Assembly (NCBI GenBank): GCA_947462335.1
Contig: OX381707.1
Coordinates: forward strand, 34,709,618-34,773,617
Direction of reading: 5' to 3'
DNA: 64,000 nt
Source of the DNA: Harmothoe impar
Lineage: Eukaryota > Annelida > Polychaeta > Phyllodocida > Polynoidae
The position numbers and the translations under genes were made by a program. The notes below the pieces were generated by a model, which saw only the letters and a list, made by a program, of their open reading frames with translations, ran no database searches and was not told the origin of the DNA. Positions 48,739 to 60,705 of this stretch are shown piece by piece (position 1 is the stretch's first letter; each line of letters opens with the position of its first letter).

Positions 48739-50982
48739 GAGGGATGGAGGAGAGGCCGAGTGTAAGTGAGAAGCATGGAAGGTGAGTGAGGGCAGAGGTG
48801 ACCCGGTGAAGGGCAGCGAATGGGGAGGGTATGCAGGTACATGCAGGACGGGTACAGTTAGACCAGGTAATCAGAGAACTGTGAGGTAAAGGGCAAAGGC
48901 AAAAAGTCAGCTTACAAGGTAAGTCAGGTAGTGATGGGTAAACAGGTCATTAGACAGTAAGAAAGAGATAGGAAGGTGTAATGTTGTGTATATGTAACCA
49001 CGCAACACTTTGGACATGACATATTTTTGTAAACAGGAGTATTGTATATCACATCAACCCGGTAATATCACAGGGGAAGAAATCACACTTCAAAGGTACC
49101 ATTGGCAAGGTATGTTTCGCATGGTCAAGAAATAGCTGTAATAAAATATTTGGCTTTGCCTGCAGATTAAGAAGAATTGACGTCCGAATCCTCATTTGCA
49201 TGGGAATTAGTTGGCGGTTAATTCGTTCTATTTGTATTAAAGATCCATCGCGGCCGCATCCAGGCAGAAGCCAGCAAGAAAAGTTTGTTGGTGTTCTTTT
49301 TTACACCTCTGTGTGAAGGCAAAACAGTACCAAAAAGCCCCATCCCTGGGAGATCGGTGTCGCCTTGAGTTAAGGCCATCAAGAAGCAATCATCTTAAGT
49401 GTGGAGATGGCTTGTTTTATGGTGTTGGGGTGAGGGTGAGGAGGGGAGGGTGTCCCTGTGTTGGGGGGGGGGGGGGGGCAGCTGGAAGAGGGGTGTAGTG
49501 CGTCCAGAGCCAGTGCCAAGCTAGGTACAAGCAAAGGCAGCATTTAGGGTAGATTCACCATGAGTCGGACACATACCCTGAGACGGGCAGTAACATTTGC
49601 GGTTATTTAAGTACACTCAGAGATGCCACACCCTGGCAGTCAAATAGTAGGAAGCCTTATGATTTTGGTAATTTTATGGAGGAAATAAACATAATCTAAT
49701 ACTGAAATCCCAATGAAAAAAATAAGAAATTTCTGCGAACGTGGGAAAAGTGGCATCTCTGTTAACACTTCTAGTCTTTTTTCTTTGGAAAGAATGACAC
49801 TTAAATTTTACAATGGGTTTAAAATGCTTGAACAACCATAAAATTAAGTGTCCGTCTCCAGGTATGTGTCGCACTCCAGGTAATCTACCCTCATGTCTCT
49901 GAAATGGCGGTGACAGCGTTACTAGCATTCAGATGATTGCCCGTGAGGTTTTTGAACTCATTAGGATCTATAATAATCGCCAATGACACTAAGCCAGACA
50001 ACCCTTCCCTCCAGGTGGTGATATCATTTCACTGGTGCATCCACTCAATAGTGCTATCGAGCTAAGTGTTAAATCATTAAATTTTATTCGCAGCGAACAT
50101 TTTACAAGAGACACACCAAAAAGAATATTTCTTATAAAACAACCGAATAAAATCTCCTGCAGAAAGAACCTCAGCCAATCAATTTCTGAGCCAGGGTTTA
50201 CCTTCATACTGTTCTTTTACCCTGTCCCACCTTCTCTTCTTGTCCTCCATTATGCACACCCCCCCCCCCCCCCCCCCCACCATCGCGCCTCCTCCTTCCA
50301 TCCCAACCCCCAACCCAGCGGCAGCAGGGTTATCATGCGACTTTGTTTGTTGGCAGAATAACAGTTGGCGGAAATCCAAAAGGCTTGTTTGTGGACATGT
50401 AACGTATTTTTTTTAGTGCAGAACACCAGTTAAAAAGCGACAATTGAAGGAGCCGCGGCGGGGATTCATTTCGTGCCCAGGGAGAGAGTACTATTGCAGG
50501 GGCTGTGAGCAGCTCCGAGCTGCTCAGCGAGCTGCTCACCAGAAGCCAAGCGGAAGAATCCCAGCAGCGACAAGCGCCCGGCGAAATGTCAGCCAAACAG
50601 TGCACCACCCCACTCAAAGTGCAACGAGCCGAAAAATAAATTATCTAAAACTTCCATCATTTTACCGCCCTCCGCTCAGAGACCAGGCAAAAATCATCGT
50701 CTGCACTTGAAAAAGAGCGCATGGGGAAGGAAATTACGGGGCAGCAGTTGGGATGGGGTGGAGAAGTGAGTGGGGTTGCTGCTAGTGACGGTGTGAGACG
50801 TGTAGTAATTAGGGACAGGCCACACAGTGTGAATATGAGCCTCCACCCTAATTGCATCTTCAGTGCGAAATATTTTCTGTAGGCTTGGCCAAACATGGAT
50901 AGCGAGCAGTAGAGGCCTAACACCCCCCCCCCCCCCGCCTCCAACAACACATCACAGATCCCCATTTTACAGCAGCAAACTC
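48739..50982. other. No supported gene; long C/G runs and a GAGCAGCTC triplet
   Basis: Runs of 16 G (49463-49478), 20 C (50259-50278, the longest in the window) and 14 C (50923-50936) occur. Three GAGCAGCTC/GAGCTGCTC motifs sit at 50507, 50517 and 50529. No exon was recognised. Confidence 0.5.
50259..50278. repeat. Longest homopolymer: 20-C tract
   Basis: Uninterrupted C20. Other C or G tracts of at least 14 are at 20432, 20472, 21422, 40488, 45985, 46361, 49463, 50923, 52230 (18 G), 53003 (17 G), 61249 and 63534. Confidence 0.95.
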
Positions 50983-51262
50983 TGAGAAAGTCAGTGTGGC
51001 AAAACAGTCTATGACCCAACAGTCTGAGCATAGCAGTGTGACTCTGTGAACCAACAGTCTGGGCCAGTCACTGTGACTCAAAAGTCTGAGCGTGTGATAG
51101 CAGTCTTTGACCATACAGTCTGAACATGTCAGTGTGACCCAATCACCTGAGCATGTCAGTGTGACCCATTAGTCTGTGACCCAACAGTCTGAACATGGCA
51201 GTGTGACCAAACAGTCTATGATCCAACAGTCTGGGCAAGTCAGTATGACCCAACTTTGCTCA
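50983..51262. repeat. Degenerate tandem array, cagtctgagcatgtcagtgt motif
   Basis: About nine copies of ccaacagtctgagcatgtca with gtgtgac spacers, in alternating short and long units. The family is internally diverged. Confidence 0.85.
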
Positions 51263-51537
51263 GTGTCTAACGTCAATATGATTACAAAGAGAACTCACAA
51301 ACAATTTCTACTTTGAAATATCAAGCTGCTTGGTACAATCCGCAGGCAGGGTGGGGTGCCGAGTGGGCGGTACTTTGTATTCTGGTCGCTGCAGTCATAG
51401 CGCAACCCAATCAGAGAGCCACTCCGTGCCGAGATGCTGAAGGTAGGCACAGACGTGCCCAGCCACACATCTCAGCACTGAGCAGCTCACACAGAGCAGC
51501 TCACACTGACCATCACCCCCAGCTGCCTGAGAGGCTT

Positions 51538-51765
51538 TACCGTAAAGTCTCGCGTAGAAGTCGTGGTTTGTACGCAGATCAGTTTTAATTTGATACCTAA
51601 GCTGCCTGTGATCAATATAGGGTGGGTCATTTTCTTATTATTTTTTTAAGATGAGTATACCGGTACTACAGTACTAAATTGGGAATTTTCAGACCCCCCA
51701 GTGCCGTTTATAGAATTTGCCAAAGTTAGGGGTGCGGTTTGGGTTATAAACGAGAATTTATCGCA
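51538..51765. mobile_element. Family C element (best left end)
   Basis: Left end taccgtaaagtctcgcgtag, then agttttaatttgatacctaa, then agtactaaattgggaatttt, then cagaccccccagtgccg, then caaagttaggggtgcggttt, and right end ataaacgagaatttatcgca. The ends are inverted copies with several changes. Confidence 0.72.
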
Positions 51766-54700
51766 CTGCTATAGAGCTTATGACAAGGGACCTTATATCC
51801 TTATCTAAATCCCATAGCTATATTCTAACTGCACATCCATATCTGACATATCAAGTACATCAACACCCTTGTCCTTATCCACCAGCACAGGGACTTTTAT
51901 CTAACACGCTGTGTCACCTCCAAAAGACTAGACTATCAATTATGCATCGACCTCTACCCTCTTACAACTGGTTACTGACTATCACCTCTCCACATACCGG
52001 TCACCGACACCCTTAAACCCATTCCTGGGACCTCATCAGAAACCCACCCCTGTACCACACACGCATGCCTGCAGGTCTATACCAAATTTGTATCATCCCG
52101 TATTTAACTCGCTAAATCTCGTTGACTAAACATCGTTAGGTTCACGGGGAGGGCCTCCCCTTGGTTGGCTTAGGGGCAAGGTCTATGTCCCTTGAGGAAT
52201 AGACGAGTCAGTCGTGGGTGGGTTGGGGTGGGGGGGGGGGGGGGGGGTTAGTCTCCAATGGCAAAATGGAGGAAGAGCTGAGCTCAACCTGCCGCCAGCA
52301 CCCTCTCTGGACTACCGCTGATAAACACATTAGACAGATTTCCGTCAAGTCACTACCTACACATCCGGCAGTGCTACTGTCCCCATCTCACCACCCAGCA
52401 GGGGCTCCAGTGTCACACCATTTCAACTGTGTTGGACCTGTCGTCAAATATATGTTTCTTATTCAGAATTTCTCCTTTCTCTTGTGGTTGCAGATTATGG
52501 TTGCAGATTATTCTGCTAAACTTGGCGCATCTGTCGGAGTTTGCATTTAAAGTTAGTTTATAGTCTCAATGTTTTGGCGATTGAACTTCACTCCTGGGCA
52601 AAAATTGGGCAAATTGGCAATGTCTTCGACAGCTTTCCATTCACCAATAGGGTGCCATCATTGGTTCATGGGTAGTGTTTACAATTTGGAGAGGGTGGTC
52701 AGTGGATTCAGAGGGCCTGTATGGACCAAACCGGTGTAGGACTACTTAAATTGTCCATCACTTGGTCACAAAGGGCGTCAGTTCCAAACCCCAGACAAGT
52801 ACAAGGGCATAGTCTAGACAGAAAGCAGTGATTTGAAGTTGAACCAAAAGCCAGACATTGCAGGTCCTGCTCTGCATGTGAAAAACATGTCAGTAACAGC
52901 TCCTTGACATCTTAAAAGTCTTACATGAGCATCCACAGCCCGGTGGTGGTAAACACCCATTCAACCCCTTCTCCAACTTGTTTACAGCGTACCACGTTAC
53001 CAGGGGGGGGGGGGGGGGGTGTCAGAGCATCACAAAGCAAAAGGTACCCTTTACACTCTTGAGCCCGCAGCGCATTTGCCTCGAAAAAAGTCATCGGCCT
53101 AGCAGCTAAAGCCTGACGGAAGCCACTTTACATCCCTCAGCATGAAGCGACCCGTGGTGGTGGCGACATGGAGGGCAGCGATAGGGCCCGCACCCCTCCC
53201 AGTGGTGGTGTAAATACAGCTTAAGAGATTATGGCGTGGCAGCAGATAGTGAGATAGGCCGATAGTAGGACGGGCCCGGCTTATTCTGGGCACCGGGCAT
53301 GAGTGGACTCGGAATGGTCTGGCAGTGCCTGGCCCTTCCTCCTGCAGGGTGACCTTAGTGGTTGATGGTCTGACTTCTAGCTCTGGTAACAAACTCGTCC
53401 TGTTCCTCCTGTGGGTGCCTGCTACATATAACATGCAGAAGCTGCCCTTAAGCTGGTCAGCATACTACTCACATGCTTAATGTCCTGACACAATCATGCA
53501 AGGTTCATGCTCTGCTTATGTCAAAAATCTAATATATTCTGACAGCTTTACTTCAGATGCTAGGTCTCAGCATCAGAATGTCATCCCACTACTGGAAAAT
53601 TGGGATGGAATATCTCAGATTATCACTTCATCATTGAACTCTTATTTCAGTTGCATTAAAACGTTATCAATAATATTTACTATAGTCCAATATCTAGGAC
53701 TGATAACGTTTCAGTGGTTCGAATTAGTTCCCATCTGGTTACAATATGGATAATTAACTGGGAGGGGTTCGAAATGTCTCTGCTTGATCCTGCCCTTAAC
53801 GTTCGGCAGTATTGGGGCCAATTTCTGGCCTGTGATTTATTGTGGTGCTTCGCGGATAAGCCTCTGTGGGACAGATTGATCCCTTTGTTGTAAAATGGGC
53901 GTGGTAGGCGATGGGGGTTAGGCGATGGGGGAGCACAGGGGAAGGGCTTCTCTTCCCTTGGCGCCCTTCCCTTTCCGAAGATACCCAACAAAACGCCAAC
54001 ACTACCAGCTCTCACCTCCCAGTCACAACACGCCAACAAAGCAATCTAGACCTAGTCCCCAGAGATCTAGTCCTGCACCCACCACGCCTATCTCTCCATC
54101 CTCCCCCTCCCCCTCCCCCTCCCCCTCCCAGCCACACCCTCTCCCTGCATTCCTTCGTCACACGCTATACACCCTCCACCCACCCAACCCCCTCAGCATG
54201 AGCGCGAATTAATTCATCTAGGCCAACCAGGCGGTGTATGACCTTCAAGTACATCCCAGACCAACCTCTCTAGAAGAGCTTCTTATGCTGCAGCAATGGG
54301 CGCTGCTGTGTCAATTTAAAAGGCATTATCATATAAACAACAGCTGATTTGACGGTGGGCCTAACGAGCCTGTGGCCGTGGCGGGGGTGGCAGGGAAGGA
54401 AGGGGTGGGCACCATCGACTGTAGACCGTCAGTTCATTACGGCCGAGGGTCGAGCCTCGCTCCCTACTCCGCAATCACAACGGTCCCGTCCAATTATAGA
54501 TAAACCTGTATCGGCCCGGCCCGATCCTACCCTCCAAATGGACCTGTTGGCTAATTCATTTATTTTCCTAAAAGCACACGAAGGGGAATCTCCTTCATTT
54601 CAGTCGCATTCTGTTGTTTTTCCATTATTTTTCCTATCTATGAAAGTACGTTTTTCTCTGTGTGACTGGCTTGAGTCAGCCATCCGTATTTTAAAAAATC

Positions 54701-55683
54701 TTTTCATTTTTTTTAATGTTGACGCCAGTGTTTTTCTTTAATTTTTCTCGGTCGCCCACCTGCCGCTATCAGTAGGTCTCAGTCTTCATTGTTATTCCGG
54801 CATGGGTAGTTCGCTTGTTGTCCGTTATTGGCGCTGTTATCGTGCTCTGCCATGGATTTAGCGACCTTCCCCTTTGTCTAAATGGGACTTTGGGTTTGGG
54901 AACAACTGAAACTATTGGAGACCTGGGGCGAAGCACGTTTGGGAAAATGCCAGTCTTGTTCCATGAGAGTTCCCTGTCAGGAATCTGACTGATATTAATG
55001 GAAGAATTAATATACCTATCACCGTGCATTTCTCAAGGAATTAAAGAAAAACAGCCCCTTGATACACATTGAAAGATGTGAAATGTGGCGATATACTATT
55101 TTTCAGTGATCTCTCGCCATCACCCGACACCTATATTATATGCTCCCATGATCACCCTGTCAGACCTACATTCTACCCCCCCCCCCCCTCCCTCCCCTCC
55201 ACACACCCACTCTGGCGCTGCTTTGACTGATGCTCCTACCGATAGGGACACGACCACTGTCCAAACCAATGCCATTTGTCGGCGACCCGGGGCCCCGCAC
55301 CCCTGACATTAGACCATACATCTCCACCGTTCGTGCTTCTCACCTCCACTATTGTTTCCTGGTTTGTATTTGGGCCCGCCTCCCCATTCCTCACGCCATT
55401 CGCCCTAAGTCTGTTAGCATGAAGCAGGGAATCAGGCGATATATATGTACCACCGACTTCCTCTAGCGGTGGCTTCATCTCATTTAGTCGGGATGGAAAT
55501 GATCGCGTTCCAGTTACATTGTATTGGGGCTTTACATGCCGTATTATATAGTGATGGAGTCACGTAACGCCGAGAAGGGAGAACCTCCTATGTGAACCCC
55601 CACGCAGAGGCAATCCCATTTATCTTTATTGCTGCCTGAAGGGTTATCTTTCCATTATTTGTGAGCATGTAGCGTATTGGTGA
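51766..55683. other. No supported gene; low-complexity tracts
   Basis: Contains an 18-G run (52230), a 17-G run (53003), a (CCCCCT)n hexanucleotide tract (54100-54129) and a 13-C run (55176). T-rich DNA spans about 54600-54750. No exon was recognised. Confidence 0.5.
54100..54129. repeat. (CCCCCT)n microsatellite
   Basis: Five perfect hexanucleotide repeats. They give P/S-rich frames in the surrounding DNA that are not gene evidence. Confidence 0.9.
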
Positions 55684-55835
55684 GGCAAAAAAAAAAGAGA
55701 AAAAGAAAATGGTTTTAGGTTACATGGTCTGGAAATCTAGGGTAAGTAGATCCGATTTCCTCTATTCTATTTTTTCCATTCACTCTAAAATAGCCCCATT
55801 TATTTTCGGGTCGGCACTGTTCTTGACCTTACAAT
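55684..55835. mobile_element. Family B MITE, copy 4 (left part only)
   Basis: gaggc followed by an A run, then gaaaatggttttaggttacatggtctggaaatctagggtaagtag, matches the left half of copies 1 and 3. A piece near the right (cgggtcggcactgttcttg) is present, but the terminal tttggcc is absent. Confidence 0.7.
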
Positions 55836-56974
55836 GAACCACCTTGTCCATGAATTTTACAAGATATATAGATATTCATGAAGCAGTTGTGAAGGTAAAC
55901 AGGGCAATACCCATTTAAAGTATAAAATACGTCTGCATTGTGGGAAGTCTGAATGGTGCCCAGAGGCAAATGCCTTCCTGTCATCAAACGCCTCTAGCCT
56001 AAATTTCCGCCAGTTTAATTGATTGTTTGCCTTGATGAGTCTATCCATGTGTTTTACAGTCGGAACAAGGGATGACACATGGCAATGTGACCTCTAATGG
56101 CGCCTTCTTTGTGGCTACAAATTATATCCAACACATTAATGTGCCATGTAAGACAGCCCCGGCAAAGGCTCTATGATGCAACGTTTCCGAGGCTGTCCCA
56201 TTTTAATGTCTTAATAACACTTAAGCTGGCGCTGGAGAAGTAGCAGCCGATTCATCGCGTTTATTGTTCACTCAATAGATGGCAACTCAGTGGTGACAAA
56301 GGCAATCCTGTAGTCTTCATTATAGCACTACATCCCTCCCCCTCTCCACCCCCTAGCACCCCACCCCGACCGACCTGTTTAGAAAGCCGAGGGAGCTAGA
56401 GGGATTGGAACAGAGATAGTCGGCAAATCCTCGGAGATAGATTTAAATCCCTCAGAGTGCCACCTCGCAGGGGCAGCAACAGGGAGCCGGCAGTAATCTA
56501 TGGGAAGCCCCTGTGGGACACCCCCTACCCTCCCCAACCAGCCAAGCCCAGCGCGCAAACCTACAGAGCGGTGCCGAGATGCAAAGAAGAAGGGGCTTGC
56601 TGGGCTCTGATACATTCGCCCTGTCGGTGGCCCAGGGGTCGGGGGCCGAGGACAAAGTGCCAGGGCAGCGGCATGCAAATTGGCGGGCGACCCCTGGCCC
56701 CGAGGCCCGGTGGGAGGCCGCTTATCGGGCCGGCGTTCTGCTCCGACTCTGCAGCCCAAGACAGAATCAGGGATCGGGGAGCATCCATTTAGTGTCGCAT
56801 CAAACCATTAGCAAGTCCGTGTGTAGTCCAACAGGCCCTGCCGGCTCCCCATGCAGCCCCCTGTGCCGACATGTAGCTGGCACTGAGTCATGGACACAGA
56901 GGATGTGGCCGCTTTATTTCCTACCGTGTAGCCCCGAGCCTACTGCCTCTATCCAGTAATGTGTGTACAGTTTC
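55836..56974. other. No supported gene; GC-rich segment at 56.4-56.8 kb
   Basis: Overlapping frames of 111 to 148 codons are open on both strands from 56.38 to 56.96 kb, as expected in GC-rich DNA. None shows a family or exon borders. Confidence 0.5.
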
Positions 56975-57605
56975 CCATCCTGTTGTCCCTATATCTAGTT
57001 CTGTCGATGCAGCCTCTTCTATCCTACTGCCTCTATCTAGTTCTGTCTGTGCAGCCTCGTCTACACTTCTGCCTCTATCTAGTTCTGTCGATGCAGCCTC
57101 TTCTATCCTACTGCCTCTATCTAGTTCTGTCTGTGCAGCCTCTTCTGCACTTCTGCCGCTATCTAGTTCTGTCTCTGCAGTATCTCCCACCCTACTGTCC
57201 CTATCTAGTTCTGGCTGTGCAGCCTCCAACCCTACTGCCTCTATCTAGTTCTGGCTGTGCAGCCTCCCACCCTACTGTCCCTATCTAGTTCTGTCTGTGT
57301 AGCCTCTTCTACACTTCTGCCTCTATCTAGTTCTTTCTGTGCAGTATATCCTATCCCACTGCCTCTATCTAGTTCTGTCTGTGCAGCCTCTTATACACTG
57401 CTGCCTCTATCTAGTTCTTTCTGTGCAGTATATCCTATCCTGCTGCCTCTATCTAGTTCTGTCTGTGCAGCCTCTTATACACTGCTGCCTCTATCTAGTT
57501 CTTTCTGTGCAGTATATCCTATCCTACTGCCTCTATCTAGTTCTGTCTGTGCAGCATCCCACCTCTATCTAGTTCTGTCTGTACAGTATCTCCCTGCTGC
57601 CTCTG
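56975..57605. repeat. Tandem array, 42-bp unit with an 84-bp dimer phase
   Basis: The tctagttctg anchors fall at 56994, 57036, 57078, 57120, 57162, 57204, 57244, 57284, 57326, 57368, 57410, 57452, 57494, 57536 and 57568. Steps are 42 except two of 40 and a last one of 32. From 57326 two variants alternate (ctttctgtgcagtatatcct and ctgtctgtgcagcctcttat), making an 84-bp higher unit. The 40-bp steps shift the frame, so the long LSSSVCAAS-type frames are not a conserved protein. Confidence 0.94.
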
Positions 57606-60429
57606 TCTATGCATGTACGATCCCCCAGTCAGTCTCTCAGTACCTTCTGATACCATTGATACTCATACATATCTTCATTGCAAATACACTCCAAGCCATA
57701 AACAGCTGATGAAATGCACACTGAATTGGATACGGTTAATGTCGATGTCTTTCTATTCCTGAAGTCTAAGCACAATAATATGAGAAGGGCTACCTTATGT
57801 TGGCTGTGTCTTGTCTCATGTCACCCATGCCTGTCTCGTGTCACCCTGCCCCAGTCGGTATCACTTTCCTCCCTAGCCTCCCCTGTCCTGCCTGCATCAC
57901 CTCCTCCCCGTCTCCACCTCTCCGCCTGCAGAATTAATGTCCATCTGCTGTAATACCCTAACACCTCCCGACAAGACAAAGGGGCCTGCTCTGCTCCGGA
58001 GGGCTGCGTCTATTCATATTAGATGAGCAGCTCAGGGCCTCCATACATACCCTACCTACCGCTCCTCCTACCCCTCAACTCTTTCTGCCCCCCCCCCCGC
58101 AACTCGTCCTATGTTTCTACCCATCCTACTCCCCCTCTCCTGAGCGCCTTCATTGATACCCTACCTACTTAAATACACATACCGGGTATAAGCTCTCAGT
58201 GAAAGGATAATCTAGTACTAGTATCTAAGTTGAAAAATGAGGTATCTTCAGAGATGACGCAGGGCATGTCGAGGAGGAGGGGGGGGGCAGTGACTAGATG
58301 TCCTGTCGTGACCACGGGCAGCAGGGTTAGGCTGGTGTTGCCTGCCTCATCCTGTCTATAGCTGCTAGATCGCCATTACTCTACCAGTACCACCCCCACA
58401 CAGCCTCTTCAGAGCTACAACAACACTAGTTACCTTAGGGAGCCATATCATAGCATACATCATAACATGCACTTTTATTGTGTTTGGACGAGGCACATCC
58501 CTATGTCTTTGTACCTGTTAGCTTTGTAACATTGGGCGTGGCACTAGATGTACGCTTTATCTTATCCCTTCATCAAGTAGCTATGTATATTAAAATGTCC
58601 CCACCACCACCCATCACCCACCACCTCTATTCTACATACCTCTGGCCTTCACCAGTGTGGTACCCTCCCACCCTTGCCAAAGCAGACCTCACACCAAAGA
58701 CCTCCACTCCTACTTACCACTAACACCTACCCTCACCAGCACTGGCGTTAGATGCAGTGCCTAATTCGAAATCTGATAGGTTTTGATTAATACTATTAGG
58801 AGGATGACGCCTGTATTACCTTCCCCTTTGCCGCCACTCTGTCTCTGTCTCTTATCCCTGCTCCAGCCGCCAACAAGACCCCAAAAAAACGCACGCAATA
58901 CTCCCATACGATTAATCCTCCAAAGCGACCCGTCTAGTGATCGTCAAGCAGTCACTGCTGGGCCTAAATATTATCATTATAAAGGTTAGTCTGGAGCGTG
59001 GGGTCTCAGTAAGTGGCATTATGTATTTACTGGGAGCTGGTGGCAGTGGGAGTGGGAGGGCTCTATGGGTCGTTGATCATCCATGTGTGGCGTGAATGAC
59101 TTAGGGACCGAGTCAGGCTAGCCTCCACCTACAGGAGGAACATGCAATGATTGAGTCTGGGGTGGCGTGGCGGGGAGAGGCAAAGAGGGCTGCTTAGCAG
59201 TACCAGAGGGGTGTTCCCTTTCCTGCGTGTAATGTGGTCTCCACTAGGGAAGGCTTCTACCTATAGTCCATTATGACAGAATCTCAACATGGAAAACCAC
59301 ATGTATTGAGCATACCCGGTACTTCATGTTGGACTCGTCTTGATGTAAATTACACCACCATACGCAGGTTTATCACGAATTGGTTGAGGAAGGTCATTTT
59401 GTATCTCAATGAGGACAAAGGGAAAAGGGCTATACAGCTGTCAATGTCATCAATATAGAGCTGTGTTTGATACAAATATATTTGGAGCGAGACATATATT
59501 TGCAGTCCCCATAAGCTTCCATACCTCACATTAACAAGATATTAATGCCGTCCTGCTAAGGTCATAGTAAAAAGACCCGCCCAGGCAAGACGACCTGCGG
59601 CTTGGTCCATGCCTCATTCACTCTTACGTTAGTACTATTATTACGGCCATGTTGGTTCTGGCCACCATGGTGGCTCATTTTGACGTCGCATGACAGTGGC
59701 TCAGTCGCGTGGTTACTAGATGGGGGAGTGCTGGACCCCAAGCCTCCCTCCGTCTCCTTGACAACGACAATTATACCTGACACACCAGATGGTATCTATG
59801 GTAACGGAGCGACTATCACCTGCTCATTACCACGCTAGTCCCCTGTGGGATGAGGGGTCCACCTTGGGAGCCCCCTCCCCTTCATCCTCCTCCTCCAGGC
59901 CCTCTAGGCTCTAACAGTCCCTGTGCCAGCACAGAGACCCCCCACCCCCCACTTTTACCATCGCCACCAGCATCGCCCACGAGCAACACCCACTGGTCCT
60001 TCCTCCTGCACATGTCCAGGTCAATCTGCCCTCACACCTTTCTACCTAAGCTGCTGCTTTCTCCTCATTTACACCTTTCTGTGACACCACCTTTGCCGAA
60101 TATAAACCATGCTCAGCGTTAGGCCACTCCAAATAATATACTTGTTTCTAACCACTGAGGCATTTATTTGCTGCACTGTAAGCTTTGCCTTGGTACAAAA
60201 TTTGCTGATATTTGTCTAATTTTGTCACGTTTTTTCATTAAAATTTGCAAAATAAAATCTCCAAATCGTAATATTGGTGATGTGTGCGGTGATGAGAAAC
60301 AAGTACATTATTTAGAGTGGCCATATGTATCGGATGCACCCAATACATTTTTGTCTCTTTCATAATTTTATTGCTGGTGTGATTAACATGAGTGGGAATA
60401 TCAATTATTTGTCTCATATAATGCTCAGA
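57606..60429. other. No supported gene
   Basis: Unique sequence with C-rich patches (11 C at 58088) and GAGCAGCTC at 58025. P/S/T-rich frames (for example 59850-60122) follow from composition. Confidence 0.5.
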
Positions 60430-60705
60430 AAATCACTCATTTCCATATACTACTCACGAGAAATTCACCCATGTTCCTGTACACTGCACACGAAAAAGAT
60501 TCCCGATTTTCATATACTGTACTACTCACTAGAGGATATTCCCCATTTCCACATACTACTCACATAAATAAAAAAAACATTACCATATACTATTCACAAG
60601 AAGAATTTCTATATTCTCATACTTCGCAAGAAGAAACTCCCCATTTTCATATACTACTCACAAGAAGATCCCATTTTCTACATACTACTCACAAGGAGAA
60701 ATCCA
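60430..60705. repeat. Degenerate tandem array sharing the tttccatatactactcaca core
   Basis: About seven copies of catttccatatactactcac plus an AAGA-rich spacer (aagaagaatttc, aagaagatccc). The core equals that of the 43-bp array at 26355-26700, while the spacer is different. Confidence 0.85.

Noticed and set aside
53713..53780. ggttcgaa-type B-box sequences that might mark tRNA genes
   Set aside because: No A box or cloverleaf could be fitted around them; the same holds for similar strings at 9687 and 28697.
56379..56959. Frames of 111-148 codons on both strands
   Set aside because: GC-rich DNA opens several frames at once; no family, no splice borders.
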